Assembly: GCF_001468285.1 (NCBI RefSeq)
Contig: NZ_LNSB01000011.1
Location: 1 to 64,000 of the forward strand
DNA from: Sphingopyxis sp. HIX
GTDB taxonomy: Bacteria; Pseudomonadota; Alphaproteobacteria; Sphingomonadales; Sphingomonadaceae
DNA length: 64,000 bases
Direction: 5' to 3'
Position numbers and translations under genes: made by a program. The notes beneath the pieces are model-generated. The model was not told the DNA's origin and made no database searches. It worked only from the letters and a program-made list of their open reading frames with translations. This document shows, one piece after another, positions 18,375 to 28,622 of this stretch (positions within the stretch are counted from its first letter, which is position 1; each line of letters opens with the position of its first letter).

Positions 18375-19193
18375 ATGCAGGATCAAGTCTGGTGGATTAC
18401 AGGGGCTTCGTCGGGGATCGGCGCCGCGCTGGCGCGGGGACTTGCCGCGCGCGGCGCGCGACTGATTCTGTCGGGCCGCAACCTTGCCGCGCTGGAAGCG
18501 GTGGCGAAGGATGTCGGCCCGGGCACGATGATCCTGCCCTTCGAAGCCACCGACTACGCCGCGCTGCCGACGATGGTCGCGGAAGCGTGGAACTGGTGCG
18601 GACGGATCGACGGGCTGGTCAACAACGCCGGCATCTCGCAGCGCAGCCTCGCGGTCGAAACCGACTTTTCGGTCTATGAAAAGATCGTCGCGGTCGACCT
18701 GCTCGCGCCGATCGCGCTGACGCAGGCCTTGCTGCCGCGCTTGGTGGGCGCGGGCGGCGGACAGATCGTCGCGATCTCGAGCGTCGCGGGCATCGCCGGG
18801 GTGCCGCTGCGCAGCGCCTATTGCGCCGCGAAGCACGGCCTGATCGGCTATCACGACAGCGTGCGGGCGGAGAACGAGCATCTGGGGCTGAAAGTGCTCG
18901 TCGTCGCGCCGGGATCGGTCGCGACCAACGTCAGCCGCAATGCGCTGAACGCCGACGGCAGCACGCGCGGCGAAAGCGACAAGGCGATCGACAACGGCCT
19001 GTCGCCCGATTTTGCCGCGGCGCAGATATTGGATGCCGTGGCCGCGGGAACGCGCGAACTGGTGGTTGCCGAAGGCGCCGAGGCCGCGATTCCCGCGCTC
19101 CGCCGCGCCGATCCCGACGCGCTGTTCGACCGGATGAGCGCGATGGTCCAGGCGGGCTATGCCGCCCAGATGAAAGCGGGCCGCGAGGGATAA
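18375..19193 (+). CDS. SDR family oxidoreductase
   Basis: A 272-residue classical short-chain dehydrogenase/reductase. Cofactor site TGASSGIG (residues 9-16), structural NNAG, catalytic Ser in AISSVAG and the Y-x-x-x-K pair in SAYCAAKHG are all present. The basic residue pattern after the second strand (LSGRN) suggests NADP(H). The substrate is unknown. It appears monocistronic and ends in a GC-rich hairpin shared with the convergent peptidase gene. Confidence 0.88.
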   Translation: MQDQVWWITGASSGIGAALARGLAARGARLILSGRNLAALEAVAKDVGPGTMILPFEATDYAALPTMVAEAWNWCGRIDGLVNNAGISQRSLAVETDFSVYEKIVAVDLLAPIALTQALLPRLVGAGGGQIVAISSVAGIAGVPLRSAYCAAKHGLIGYHDSVRAENEHLGLKVLVVAPGSVATNVSRNALNADGSTRGESDKAIDNGLSPDFAAAQILDAVAAGTRELVVAEGAEAAIPALRRADPDALFDRMSAMVQAGYAAQMKAGREG

Positions 19194-19207
19194 ACCCCGC
19201 GGCCCGC
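19176..19207. terminator. GC-rich hairpin at the convergent SDR/peptidase ends
   Basis: Perfect 10-bp arms GCGGGCCGCG (19176-19185) and CGCGGCCCGC (19198-19207) span the SDR stop codon. There is no T-run, so intrinsic termination is possible but not assured. Confidence 0.35.
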
Positions 19208-19230
19208 CCTCATCGAGCCGGGCGCGCCGG

Positions 19231-21303
19231 TCAGCCGCCGGTGAATTTGGCGTTGGCGATCAGCGGGTCGGCCGCCGGCTTCTTCGCGAAATCGGCGTCC
19301 GACGGGACATAGGCCGGGTTGAAGCGTTCGAGCCAGTTCGACGCGCCGCCGAGCCATTCGACGCGCTCTTCCTTGGTAAAATAGATGCCATAATGGCCGT
19401 TCTTCGGCTGCTCGATATATTCGAAATCGACGCCCTGCTTCTTCCCGCTGCCCTTCAGCCGCGACACCAAGGTCCGCCCCTGCGCGATCGGGACGCGCGG
19501 ATCGCGCACGCCGTGCACGATCAGGATCGGCGCCCATTTGGTATCGGTGTTCCGCGCGGGCGACACATCGGTGAGCGAATTGGCACCCTTGGCGAGATAA
19601 TTGGCGCCAAAGGAGCCGAGATAGCCCTTGTCATAGTCGCGCATCATCGGAAGGTCGTAGACGCCGGCACCGGCGATGGTGCAGCGCCAACGCTGGGGAT
19701 CGCGCTGGGCGGCGCGCGCCGAGGCATAGCCGCCATAGGACCAGCCCATCATGCAGGCACGCTTGGCATCGACCATGCCCTGCGCCGCCAGATAGTCGAC
19801 CACATCGTTGAGATCGTCCTGCATGCGCGTGCCGAAACCGTCCTGGCGGCCCGATTTCACGAACTCGTTCCCATAGCCGCCCGAGCCGCGATAATTGGGC
19901 TGCACGACGACATAGCCCTGTTCGGCGATGGTCTGGGCCCATTGGTCATAGGCAGCATAGTCGCGCACGCCATAGGGACCGCCGTGGGTCAGCACCACGA
20001 TGGGCAGGTTCTTCTGCCCGGCGCGCAGCCGCGGCGTCGTCAGGATCGCCTCGATTTCCAGGCCGTCGCTCGCCTTGTAGCGGATCGCTTTCACCGGATT
20101 GAGCTTGCCGTCGCCCAGCGCATCGCTGCGATGACCGATCAGCGCGAACTTCCCGCTTTCGACGTCATAGAGATAATAGCTGCCGATCTGGTCGGCGCTG
20201 GCCATCGAGACGACCAGTTTCTTGTCGCCATCGTCGCTGCTGACGATGTTCGCATTTCCTTCGCCGAAATCCTCGTTCAGGAAATTCTGGATCGCGGCCA
20301 GTCGTTCGTCGGTGAATTTACGGCGCGCCCGGTCGGTCGCATAGGCATAACCGACGATCCCGTCGCGGTCTTCGTTCGGGATGGCAGTGCCGACGTCATA
20401 TCCGGGGACCGAAAAGAGTTTTTCGCCGATTTCCATCGTCGCCAGATTGGCCTTGTAGATCGCGCGATAGCCCTCGTGGTTGCTCGACACGATCGCCATA
20501 TCGGGCTCGTTCAGAAAGACGATCGGCTGAATGCCCGAGCCGGTGAAATCCTTGTCGATGACCTTCTGCACCGTGCGGAAATTTTCGCCGGGACCCGAGC
20601 GATAAAGATAGCGGCTCTCGCCGGTATCGCGATCCGATCCGAAGCCCATCCGGACCACGCCCTTGCTGTCGGCCGCCCAGCCGCCGACCACCGGGTTCGT
20701 CCGCTGAACCGTTTCCAGCACCTTGCCCGTCGCGACGTCGACCCAGTCGACCTGGTAGCTGAAGCGCTTTTCGGTGTCGCCATCGTCGATCTGCCGCGCC
20801 AGCAGGATACGCTTCTTTTCCTTGTCGATATGCAAAATGGTCGAAGCGTCCGCGGTCGCCATGTCCCAGGCCAGCGGATGGGTCTTCCCCGTCTGCGTAT
20901 CATAGGCGGCAAGACGGCCGATATCGACGCGCTGTCCGAAAAGCGCGATGAACTCGCGCGAGGCGAGTTCGAGAATCAGATAGCGGTCATCGACCCAGCG
21001 ATAGCTGGTGACGTCGCGCTGGCCGGCTTCCTTGAAGGTCGATGCCCGCGCAAAAATCTGCGGCTTCGAGCCGGGTTTGGAAAGGTCGAGAACGGCATAG
21101 CCGAACTCGTTACCCGCGCCGAGCGTCATCGCGATCTTGGTGCCCCCGGGCGACATCTGGAGGTCGCTCATCAACGGCAGCGACGCCAGCACGTCGAGAC
21201 TGACCTTCTCGGCCACCGGCTTGCCCGGCGTGTCCGCCGCGATCGCAGGCATCCCCATTGCCGACGCGAGCAACGCCGCGGCAAACATCTTCTTGATCAT
21301 CAT
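19231..21303 (-). CDS. S9 family serine peptidase (prolyl oligopeptidase type)
   Basis: A 690-residue exported peptidase. The signal peptide is MMIKKMFAAALLASAMGMPA, followed by a beta-propeller region and a C-terminal alpha/beta hydrolase domain. The nucleophile Ser is in CMMGWSYGGYASARA, Asp in IVHGVRDPRVPIAQG and His in PKNGHYGIYF. Such enzymes cleave short peptides in the periplasm of sphingomonads and related bacteria. The start at 21303 or 21300 is preceded by GGAGACG. It is separated from hppA by a terminator, so it is probably transcribed alone. Confidence 0.92.
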   Translation of the reverse strand: MMIKKMFAAALLASAMGMPAIAADTPGKPVAEKVSLDVLASLPLMSDLQMSPGGTKIAMTLGAGNEFGYAVLDLSKPGSKPQIFARASTFKEAGQRDVTSYRWVDDRYLILELASREFIALFGQRVDIGRLAAYDTQTGKTHPLAWDMATADASTILHIDKEKKRILLARQIDDGDTEKRFSYQVDWVDVATGKVLETVQRTNPVVGGWAADSKGVVRMGFGSDRDTGESRYLYRSGPGENFRTVQKVIDKDFTGSGIQPIVFLNEPDMAIVSSNHEGYRAIYKANLATMEIGEKLFSVPGYDVGTAIPNEDRDGIVGYAYATDRARRKFTDERLAAIQNFLNEDFGEGNANIVSSDDGDKKLVVSMASADQIGSYYLYDVESGKFALIGHRSDALGDGKLNPVKAIRYKASDGLEIEAILTTPRLRAGQKNLPIVVLTHGGPYGVRDYAAYDQWAQTIAEQGYVVVQPNYRGSGGYGNEFVKSGRQDGFGTRMQDDLNDVVDYLAAQGMVDAKRACMMGWSYGGYASARAAQRDPQRWRCTIAGAGVYDLPMMRDYDKGYLGSFGANYLAKGANSLTDVSPARNTDTKWAPILIVHGVRDPRVPIAQGRTLVSRLKGSGKKQGVDFEYIEQPKNGHYGIYFTKEERVEWLGGASNWLERFNPAYVPSDADFAKKPAADPLIANAKFTGG

Positions 21304-21435
21304 CGTCTCCGTTCTCGCGCCCCTGACGAACGGCGCAACCCACTGGCTTGCGGGCCGATTGCCCGCAGCTACCCCATGAGCAAGCCTAGGAAGGCGGCCC
21401 GGCAATGGCAACAAACTTAAGTTGAAAATGAAACC

Positions 21436-21470
21436 AAAAAGCCCCGCCGGATCGCTCCGGCGAGGCTTTT
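21436..21470 (-). terminator. rho-independent terminator of hppA
   Basis: On the minus strand GCCTCGCCGGA, a short loop and TCCGGCGGGGC are followed by a T-run (CTTTTTGG), directly after the hppA stop. Confidence 0.8.
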
Positions 21471-21494
21471 CGTTGCCCGCGCGGGCGGTTCGGC

Positions 21495-23609
21495 TCAGGC
21501 CGCGCCGTGCGCCAGCGCCGCGAGGAGCAGGATCGCCACGATGTTGGTGATCTTGATCATCGGGTTGACCGCCGGACCCGCGGTGTCCTTGTACGGATCG
21601 CCGACGGTGTCGCCGGTCACCGCGGCCTTATGGGCCTCGCTGCCCTTGCCGCCGTGGTTGCCGTCCTCGATATACTTCTTGGCATTGTCCCATGCGCCGC
21701 CGCCCGAGGTCATCGAGATGGCGACGAACAGCCCGCCGACGATCACGCCGAGCAGGAGCGCGCCGAGCGCCTCGAGCGCTTCGGCCGGGCCCGCGACCGC
21801 GCGGATCACGAAATAGACGACGATCGGCGCGAGCACCGGCAGCAGCGACGGCACGATCATTTCCTTGATCGCCGCCTTGGTGACCAGGTCGACCGTGCGC
21901 GCATAATTGGGCTTCGATTCATAGGTCATGATGCCCGGGTTGCTCTTGAACTGGTCGCGAACATCCTTGACGACCTCGCCCGCCGCGCGGCCCACGGCGG
22001 TCATGCCGAACGCCCCGAAGAGGTACGGCAAGAGCGCGCCGAGCAGCAGCCCGACGATCACGTACGGCGACGACAGCGAGAAGGTCAGCGGTGCGTCGAG
22101 GCCGAGCTTAGCCGAATATTCGGTGATGTCGGCGGTGTAGGTGCCGAACAGCACCAGAGCCGCCAGACCCGCCGAACCGATGGCATAACCCTTGGTCACC
22201 GCCTTGGTCGTGTTGCCCACGGCGTCGAGCAGGTCGGTCTTTTCGCGCACGCTGTCGTCGAGCCCCGCCATTTCGGCGATGCCGCCGGCGTTGTCGGTCA
22301 CCGGACCATAGGCATCGAGCGCGACGACCATGCCGGCCAGCGCCAGCATCGCGGTGGCGCCGAAGGCGATGCCGACGATGCCCGCGATCTGATAGGCGAT
22401 GATGATGCCCGCGCAGATGACGAGCGTCGGCAGCGCGGTCGCTTCCAGGCTGATCGCAAGACCCTGGATCACGTTGGTGCCGTGGCCGGTTTCCGAGGCC
22501 TTGGCGATCGACCGCACCGGGCGATAGTTGGTGCCGGTGTAATATTCGGTGATCCAGATGATCAGGCCGGTGATGATCAGGCCCAGCAGCGAGCAATAGA
22601 AAAGGTCGGTGCCGTTGAACTCGGTCCCGGCGATGTTGGTCGCCATGTCGCCGAGCGCATATTGCGTCGAGAACCAGATCGCCGGGATCGACAGGACCGC
22701 GGTGACCAGGAAGCCCTTGTACATCGCGCCCATGACGTTGGTCCCGCCGCCGAGGCGGACGAAATAGGTGCCGATGATCGAGGTGATGATACACACGCCG
22801 CCCATCAGCAGCGGCAGGCTCATCAGCGGAACGAGCGCATCGCCCGCGCCCTTCAGCAGCAGCGCGATCAGCACCATGGTGGCACCGACGGTCACGACAT
22901 AGGTTTCGAAAAGGTCGGCGGCCATGCCGGCGCAGTCGCCGACATTGTCGCCGACGTTGTCGGCGATCACCGCGGGGTTGCGCGGATCGTCCTCGGGAAT
23001 TCCGGCTTCGACCTTGCCGACCAGATCGGCGCCGACGTCGGCGGCCTTGGTGAAGATGCCGCCGCCGAGACGCGCGAAGATCGAGATCAGCGAAGCACCG
23101 AAAGCGAGCGCGACGAGCGCGTCCACCACCGTGCGGTCCTCTTGACCGACGGTGTAGCCGCCGGGACCGGTCAGATACCAGAAGAAGACCGAGATCGCGA
23201 GCAGCGCGAGCCCCGCCACCAGCATGCCGGTGATCGCGCCGGCGCGGAACGCCATGGTCAGGCCGGCCTGCAGCCCGGTCTGCGCCGCGGCCGCGGTGCG
23301 GACGTTCGCTTTCACCGAAATGTTCATGCCGACGAAGCCGGCGACGCCCGACAGCACGGCGCCGATGACGAAGCCGGTGGCCGAGATCGGGCCGAGGAAC
23401 CATCCGACCAGCACGGCGACGACGACGCCGACGATGGCGATGGTGCGATATTGCCGGCCGAGATAGGCCTTGGCGCCTTCCTGGATGGCGGCGGCGATTT
23501 CCTGCATCTTCTCGTTACCGGCCGAGGCGCCGAGCACCTGCCGGGAGGTAACGAAGCCATAGAGCACGGCCAACAGGCCGCACGCTATCGCGATCAAAAC
23601 CGGATTCAT
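21495..23609 (-). CDS. hppA: K+-insensitive proton-pumping pyrophosphatase
   Basis: Membrane-bound pyrophosphatase that couples PPi hydrolysis to proton export. The 704-residue protein has about 16 transmembrane helices. The substrate-site acidic motif lies in [20 protein letters not shown], with a second conserved block ending [19 protein letters not shown]. In [15 protein letters not shown] the residue after GNTT is Lys rather than Ala, which marks the K+-independent class. Start ATG 23609 gives [18 protein letters not shown]; a longer reading adds seven residues without support. It ends in a clear terminator. Confidence 0.95.
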   Translation of the reverse strand: MNPVLIAIACGLLAVLYGFVTSRQVLGASAGNEKMQEIAAAIQEGAKAYLGRQYRTIAIVGVVVAVLVGWFLGPISATGFVIGAVLSGVAGFVGMNISVKANVRTAAAAQTGLQAGLTMAFRAGAITGMLVAGLALLAISVFFWYLTGPGGYTVGQEDRTVVDALVALAFGASLISIFARLGGGIFTKAADVGADLVGKVEAGIPEDDPRNPAVIADNVGDNVGDCAGMAADLFETYVVTVGATMVLIALLLKGAGDALVPLMSLPLLMGGVCIITSIIGTYFVRLGGGTNVMGAMYKGFLVTAVLSIPAIWFSTQYALGDMATNIAGTEFNGTDLFYCSLLGLIITGLIIWITEYYTGTNYRPVRSIAKASETGHGTNVIQGLAISLEATALPTLVICAGIIIAYQIAGIVGIAFGATAMLALAGMVVALDAYGPVTDNAGGIAEMAGLDDSVREKTDLLDAVGNTTKAVTKGYAIGSAGLAALVLFGTYTADITEYSAKLGLDAPLTFSLSSPYVIVGLLLGALLPYLFGAFGMTAVGRAAGEVVKDVRDQFKSNPGIMTYESKPNYARTVDLVTKAAIKEMIVPSLLPVLAPIVVYFVIRAVAGPAEALEALGALLLGVIVGGLFVAISMTSGGGAWDNAKKYIEDGNHGGKGSEAHKAAVTGDTVGDPYKDTAGPAVNPMIKITNIVAILLLAALAHGAA

Positions 23610-23804
23610 GCGTGTCTCTTCCTTCCCCATGAGAAGGGCGACGCGTGAGATAGCAGTCGAACGTCCGACTTATTGATGCCGGCTCGCTCTCTCCCCTGAT
23701 GCGACCGCCCCAAATTTGGACGCCGGGGTTATGGGAAGAAAGAAAGCCGAGGGCAACCCCGCTTTTTCGGCAATTTTCCGACCGATCCAAGGCGTTGCGC
23801 AGAT

Positions 23805-23888
23805 AAATAGGGACAGTCCCCATTTAATATTCTCAAGCGTGCGAACCTGACATCCGCGCCGCCGATTAAATAGGGACTGTCCCTATTT
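23805..23888. repeat. pair of REP-like AAATAGGGAC palindromes
   Basis: Element two (23868-23888) is a perfect palindrome: AAATAGGGAC, one base, GTCCCTATTT. Element one (23805-23825) matches it except for one base in the right arm. They lie 42 nt apart in the otherwise gene-free 23610-23900 region between hppA and thiL. AT-rich arms of this kind recur in many genomes as REP-type elements; no transposase is nearby. Confidence 0.7.
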
Positions 23889-23900
23889 ATCAGGCTGCTA

Positions 23901-24830
23901 TCAGTGCATGAAACCGAGACGCGCGGGCAGCGCGATGCGCTGCGCGCGGTGGGTGAGCGTGATTCCCTGCCCCACCCCGACATGGCCGACCGGCGTCGCG
24001 GCGACATTCAGCCCCGACGCGATCTCGCGAATGGCGGCGGCGGCATTCGTATCGGCGGTGAAGAGCAATTGATAATCGTCGCCCGCGCTCGCCGCCGCGA
24101 GCCGCGTATCGAGAACGTCGGGGCGCACCGCGAGCAGCGCCGCCGACAGCGGGATCGATTCGATCATGATCCCGAATTCGCAGCCGCTGGCCTCCGCCAT
24201 GCGCTGCGCGTCGATGAACAGGCCGTCGGAGACGTCCATCATCGCATGGACATGCGGGACCACCGCCTGGCCGAAGGTCAGCTGCGGCTGCGGGCGGCGA
24301 TAGGCGGCGAGGCAGGTCTCGTTCGCCTCCTCCTGCCCCAGCCGCATTGCGAGGCCGAGCCCGGCGTTGCCGATCGTCCCCGTCACCCAGATCTGGTCGC
24401 CCGGCCGCGCGCCGCTGCGCGATGGCGCCCCGCCCGCCGGGGCACGGCCGATCCCGGTGAGCCCGAAGCTGCGCGGCGCGCCCGCGGGCGCACGCACCGT
24501 GTCGCCCCCCAGCAGGATGATACCGAAACGCCGCAGCGCGATATCGAGCCCCTCGGCAAACCCCGCGTCCCACGCCGCGTCGCCGAGGCTGTAACCGACG
24601 AGGATGCCGACGGGCACCGCGCCCTTGGCGGCGAGGTCCGAGAGGTTCACCGCGACGAGTTTCCACGCGACATCCTGCGGCGTGTCATCGGGCAGGAAAT
24701 GGATGCCCTCGACGATCATGTCGTGGGTGAGGACGAGGCCTTCCCATACCGCTGCATCATCCGCCAGCCCGCGCGCGGCGGGATCGGTCGCAATGGCGCG
24801 CAGACGGGCGATGAAGTCGGCTTCGCTCAC
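23901..24830 (-). CDS. thiL: thiamine-monophosphate kinase
   Basis: Phosphorylates thiamine monophosphate to the active cofactor thiamine diphosphate. The product has 309 residues of the PurM/AIR-synthetase-like fold: DDAAVWEGLVLTHDMIVEGI near the N-terminus, VNLSDLAAKGAVPVG, GGDTVRAPAG and the C-terminal active-site part MDVSDGLFIDAQRMAEASG. It lies about 115 nt after nusB, a common alphaproteobacterial nusB-thiL neighbourhood, with a palindromic repeat between the two. Confidence 0.95.
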   Translation of the reverse strand: MSEADFIARLRAIATDPAARGLADDAAVWEGLVLTHDMIVEGIHFLPDDTPQDVAWKLVAVNLSDLAAKGAVPVGILVGYSLGDAAWDAGFAEGLDIALRRFGIILLGGDTVRAPAGAPRSFGLTGIGRAPAGGAPSRSGARPGDQIWVTGTIGNAGLGLAMRLGQEEANETCLAAYRRPQPQLTFGQAVVPHVHAMMDVSDGLFIDAQRMAEASGCEFGIMIESIPLSAALLAVRPDVLDTRLAAASAGDDYQLLFTADTNAAAAIREIASGLNVAATPVGHVGVGQGITLTHRAQRIALPARLGFMH

Positions 24831-24841
24831 ATCACCCTCCT

Positions 24842-24930
24842 CCGTTTGCCCTGAGCTTGTCGAAGGGCCGTTCTTCCTTTGACGCCCTAACAGAAAAAGG
24901 ACGGTCCTTCGACAAGCTCAGGACGAACGG
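24842..24930. repeat. CCTGAGCTTGTCGAAGG palindromic repeat
   Basis: The arms TGCCCTGAGCTTGTCGAAGG (left) and CCTTCGACAAGCTCAGGACG (right) lie in the nusB-thiL gap and can form a strong hairpin. It is the same family as the copies at 8597-8669 and 28503-28581, though with the DNA variant CTTGTCGAAGG. Confidence 0.75.
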
Positions 24931-24945
24931 ATTTCGGATGGGAGT

Positions 24946-25398
24946 TTAGCTCTTCGTCCGCACATCCTTGCCGATCGCATCGAGCAGGCCGTTGGCAAAC
25001 CCCGCTTCGCGCCCGTCGAAGAAGGCCTTGGCGACATCGACATATTCGCTGACCACTGCGCCGACCGGCACGTCGCCGCGCGCGACGAGTTCATAGGCGC
25101 CGGCGCGCAGGATCGCCTTCATCGTGCGGTCGAGCCGCTCCATCGACCAGCCGCTCGCGAGACGCGCGACGATCGCGGCGTCGATCTCGGGCAGCCGCGC
25201 GAGCGCGCCCTTGACGATGTCGTCGAAGAAGGCGACGTCGGCATCGGCATATTCGGCGTCCTCGATCGTGGCGCCGATGCGGTGCTGGTGGAATTCGTGG
25301 ATCAGCTGCGCGACCGGGGTCGCCTCCATCTCATGCTGATAGAGCGCCTGCACGGCGGCGAGGCGGGCAGCGGAGCGGGATTGGGCGCGTTTGTTCAT
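24946..25398 (-). CDS. nusB: transcription antitermination factor NusB
   Basis: Binds boxA RNA with NusE (S10) in antitermination complexes on rRNA operons. The 150-residue all-helical protein begins with RSAARLAAVQALYQHEMEAT and contains the conserved DRTMKAILRAGAYEL and VPVGAVVSEYVDVAKAF. It starts 7 nt after the hisD stop, so it is the third gene of a hisG-hisD-nusB operon. Confidence 0.96.
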   Translation of the reverse strand: MNKRAQSRSAARLAAVQALYQHEMEATPVAQLIHEFHQHRIGATIEDAEYADADVAFFDDIVKGALARLPEIDAAIVARLASGWSMERLDRTMKAILRAGAYELVARGDVPVGAVVSEYVDVAKAFFDGREAGFANGLLDAIGKDVRTKS

Positions 25399-25405
25399 GG
25401 CTTTT

Positions 25406-26698
25406 CTATTTCAGTCTGTTCTGGACGCTGAGCGCGTGGGCGGGCAGCCCCTCGGCGCGCGCGAGCGCGACGGCAGCGGGCCCAATAGCGCCCAGCGCCG
25501 ATTCGTCCAGTGCGAGAAAGCTGGTGCGCTTCATGAAATCGGTCACCGACAGCCCGCTCGAGAAACGCGCGCGGCGCCCGGTGGGCAGGACATGGTTCGG
25601 TCCCGCGACATAATCGCCGATCGCCTCGGGGGTGTGGCGGCCGAGGAAGATCGAGCCCGCGTGGCGCACCCTGGCGAACAGCGCATCGGCGACGTCGGCG
25701 TCGACTGCGAGTTCGAGATGCTCGGGCGCGAGGCGGTCGCTTAAGGGTATCGCGTCGGCCAGCGTCGGCACGACGATCACCGCGCCGTTCTCGGCCCAGC
25801 TCGCCTGCATCGTCGCCGCGGTGCTCAGCGTCGGGATGACATGCGCGACCGCCGCGGCGACCGCATCGGCAAAATCGCCGTCGTCGGTGAACAGGATCGA
25901 CTGGCTGGTCGGGTCGTGCTCGGCCTGGCTCAGGAGGTCGGCGGCGATGACATAAGGGTCGTTGCGCGCGTCGGCGACGACGACGATCTCGCTCGGCCCC
26001 GCGACCATGTCGATGCCGACGACGCCGTAGAGCTGGCGCTTCGCCTCGGCGACCCAGGCGTTGCCGGGGCCGGTGACCACATCGACCGGCGCGATCTTCG
26101 CAGTGCCATAGGCCAGTGCCGCGACCGCCTGCGCCCCGCCGACGCGCCAGATCTCGTCGACCCCGCCGATATGCGCGGCGGCCATGACGACCGGATTGAC
26201 CTCGCCGTCGGGCGTCGGCGTCATCATCACGATGCGCTCGACCCCCGCGACCTTGGCGGGAATGATGTTCATCAGGACCGACGAGGGATAGGCCGCCCGC
26301 CCGCCGGGCACATAGACCCCCGCGGCATCGACCGCATTCCAGCGGGCGCCGAGGCGGGCGCCGGTCGCGTCGCGATAGTCGCGGTCCTCGGGCAATTGCG
26401 CGGCGTGATAGGCGCGGATGCGCTCCGCCGCGAGGTCGAGCGCGTCGCGCAGCTTGGGCGCGAGCGCTTCATAGGCGGCGGCGCATTCCTCCTTCGAGAT
26501 GCTCCAGCCGCGTGCGTCGAGATCGAAGCGGTCGAATTTCGACGTATAATCGGCGAGCGCGGCGTCGCCCTCGGCCTTCACCCGCGCGACGATCGCGGCG
26601 ACGTCGGCCGACACGTCGGACGCGCTTTCGCGCCGGTCGTTCACCAGCGCGTCGAACGCCGCCGAAAAGCCGGGGTCGGAGGCGTCAAGCCGCCGCAT
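25406..26698 (-). CDS. hisD: histidinol dehydrogenase
   Basis: Zinc- and NAD-dependent enzyme for the last two steps of histidine synthesis (histidinol to histidine). The product is 430 residues long, the family size. Conserved segments are [38 protein letters not shown] (signature), [14 protein letters not shown] and the late [10 protein letters not shown] with catalytic His. Its start overlaps the end of hisG by 14 nt, and nusB follows 7 nt after its stop, which points to one transcript. Confidence 0.97.
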   Translation of the reverse strand: MRRLDASDPGFSAAFDALVNDRRESASDVSADVAAIVARVKAEGDAALADYTSKFDRFDLDARGWSISKEECAAAYEALAPKLRDALDLAAERIRAYHAAQLPEDRDYRDATGARLGARWNAVDAAGVYVPGGRAAYPSSVLMNIIPAKVAGVERIVMMTPTPDGEVNPVVMAAAHIGGVDEIWRVGGAQAVAALAYGTAKIAPVDVVTGPGNAWVAEAKRQLYGVVGIDMVAGPSEIVVVADARNDPYVIAADLLSQAEHDPTSQSILFTDDGDFADAVAAAVAHVIPTLSTAATMQASWAENGAVIVVPTLADAIPLSDRLAPEHLELAVDADVADALFARVRHAGSIFLGRHTPEAIGDYVAGPNHVLPTGRRARFSSGLSVTDFMKRTSFLALDESALGAIGPAAVALARAEGLPAHALSVQNRLK

Positions 26699-27341
26699 CG
26701 CCGACCGCCTGGCGGAAGCGCTCGACCAGCGCCGGCACCTCGGCCGAGCGCAGCTTGAACGCGGCGCGGTTGACGATCAGCCGCGCCGACACGTCGCTGA
26801 TCACCACCTGCTCGGCGAGCGCATTCTCGACGAGCGTGCGCCCGGTCGAGACGAGGTCGACGATGTGCGAGGCGAGCCCAAGCTTGGGCGCGATCTCCAT
26901 CGCGCCATTGAGCTTGATGCACTCGGCCTGGATGCCCTGCGCCTCGAACCAGCGGCGCGTGGTGCCGGGATATTTGGTCGCGACGCGGATGTGGCTCGCG
27001 CCGATCCCCGGAGGCGCGCTGTCGGCGGGGCCCGCGAGCGACAGGCGGCAATGGCCGATGCCGAGGTCGACGGGGGCGTAGAGCTCCGAATAGTCGAACT
27101 CGTCGATCACGTCCGATCCGACGATGCCGAGCTGCGCCGCGCCATGCGCGACGAAAGTGGCGACGTCGAAGGCGCGCACGCGGATCAGCGAGATGTGCGG
27201 CTGGTTGGTGCCGAACACCAGCGCGCGGCTCTTGGGGTCGAAGAAATCGGCCGCGGGCTCGATGCCGACGCGCGCGAGCAGGGGCAGCGCCTCGTCGAGG
27301 ATGCGCCCTTTCGGGATGGCAAAGATGATCGGTTGGGGCAT
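26685..27341 (-). CDS. hisG: ATP phosphoribosyltransferase catalytic subunit (short form)
   Basis: Condenses ATP with PRPP in the first committed step of histidine synthesis. The protein has 218 residues, so it is the short form without the C-terminal regulatory domain; short HisG normally needs the HisZ regulatory subunit, which is not in this window. Seen are [18 protein letters not shown] at the N-terminus, [12 protein letters not shown] and the PRPP-loop [16 protein letters not shown]. It is first in the hisG-hisD-nusB operon. Confidence 0.95.
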   Translation of the reverse strand: MPQPIIFAIPKGRILDEALPLLARVGIEPAADFFDPKSRALVFGTNQPHISLIRVRAFDVATFVAHGAAQLGIVGSDVIDEFDYSELYAPVDLGIGHCRLSLAGPADSAPPGIGASHIRVATKYPGTTRRWFEAQGIQAECIKLNGAMEIAPKLGLASHIVDLVSTGRTLVENALAEQVVISDVSARLIVNRAAFKLRSAEVPALVERFRQAVGDAAA

Positions 27342-27380
27342 AAGCGCCCCGGCCCATAAGGCGCGCCGGGAGAAAGGGCA

Positions 27381-28463
27381 ATGAGCGAGCGGTATCGACC
27401 GATGGAACTGGACGACAAGGGAGCCGGCATGGTCCGCGACGCCTTTCACAATCAGGTGCTGTACTGCCGCGCGAACGACGCCCCGGTGACCGCGCGGATC
27501 GTCGCCGCGCTGGCGACCCTGCTCGACAAGCCCGCGACCGAATTCGCGCGGCGGATCGCCGAGTGGCAGGGCGCGCCGCTCGCCGATGCCCTTCCTCTGC
27601 GCGCGGCGGGCGGGCTGCATGCGCTGCACCTAGCGGGCGCGGCGCGCGAGCTGGCACCCGTCTATGCCGACGCCGACGGGATCAACGATGCGGCGATCGT
27701 CGCGGGAGTGGTGCGGCGGAACGAGGCGGCGCTGCTGCCGTGGCTCGATGGGCCGCCGCAGACCAACGAAGCGGGGCGCTCGGCCAATTTTATCGCGGCG
27801 ATGCTGTGGCTGACCGAGCAGGGGCTGCCGCCGCGCTTCGAATGCCTCGAGATCGGGTCTAGCGCGGGGATCAATCTGATGCTCGCGCGCTATCATTACG
27901 ACCTCGGCGGGGTGCAGGTCGGGCCGCAGCCGGGGGTGATGGCCTTCACCCCCGAATGGCGCGGGCGGCACCCGCCGCAGCACAAGATCGCGATCGCGGG
28001 GACGAAGGGCTGCGACGTCGCGCCGGTCGACCTGACCGATCCGGCGCAGGCGCTGCGGCTCAAGGCCTATATCTGGCCCGAGCACCGCGTCCGTTTCGAA
28101 CGCATGGAGGCCGCGATCGCGGCGGCGCGCGAGGAAAAGCCCGATATCGTGCAGATGAATGCAGCCGATTTCGTCGAGGCCGAGCTCGCGAAACCGCAGG
28201 CCGCGGGGACGGTGCGGGTGCTGATGCACTCGATCGTCTGGCAATATGTGCCTGCCGACCAACAGGCACGCGTGACCGCGGCGATGGAGGCCGCGGGCGC
28301 GCGCGCGACCGCCGAGCGCCCGCTGGCGTGGATCGCGCTCGAGGCGAACCGCACGGTGCACAGCCATGAACTGGTCGTGCGATACTGGCCCGGCGGCGAC
28401 GCGCCGAAGCTGCTCGGGCGATCGCACGCGCATGGCGCGTGGGTGGAGTGGCTGGCGGGCTGA
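27381..28463 (+). CDS. DUF2332 family protein
   Basis: A 360-residue cytoplasmic protein recognised as DUF2332. The segment [25 protein letters not shown] has the shape of a nucleotide- or SAM-binding motif, and [17 protein letters not shown] near the C-terminus is the other conserved block. A methyltransferase-like fold is plausible, but no reaction has been established that I know of. It diverges from hisG with about 40 nt between starts. ATG codons at 27381, 27402 and 27429 are all possible. Confidence 0.7.
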   Translation: MSERYRPMELDDKGAGMVRDAFHNQVLYCRANDAPVTARIVAALATLLDKPATEFARRIAEWQGAPLADALPLRAAGGLHALHLAGAARELAPVYADADGINDAAIVAGVVRRNEAALLPWLDGPPQTNEAGRSANFIAAMLWLTEQGLPPRFECLEIGSSAGINLMLARYHYDLGGVQVGPQPGVMAFTPEWRGRHPPQHKIAIAGTKGCDVAPVDLTDPAQALRLKAYIWPEHRVRFERMEAAIAAAREEKPDIVQMNAADFVEAELAKPQAAGTVRVLMHSIVWQYVPADQQARVTAAMEAAGARATAERPLAWIALEANRTVHSHELVVRYWPGGDAPKLLGRSHAHGAWVEWLAG

Positions 28464-28502
28464 CCGGTTTCGGGCGATAGCAGACAAGCCAACTTATAAA
28501 TC

Positions 28503-28581
28503 CCGTTCGTGTCGAGCGAAGTCGAGACACGCTTGGGGCGCGCCAGCCTTCGCGTGTCTCGACTTCGCTCGACACAAACGG
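28503..28581. repeat. GTTCGTGTCGAGCGAAGTCG palindromic repeat
   Basis: The arms CCGTTCGTGTCGAGCGAAGT and ACTTCGCTCGACACAAACGG enclose a short loop, nearly perfectly paired. Third copy of the family seen at 8597-8669 and 24842-24930. It sits between the convergent DUF2332 and RcdA-like genes. Confidence 0.75.
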
Positions 28582-28622
28582 AAAATAGGGGACGGTCTGG
28601 AAACCACCCAAAACCGCCAAAT

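Noticed and set aside
21507..23648. Long plus-strand open frame opposite hppA
   Set aside because: Asp/Arg/His-rich shadow of a membrane protein; hppA is certain on the minus strand.
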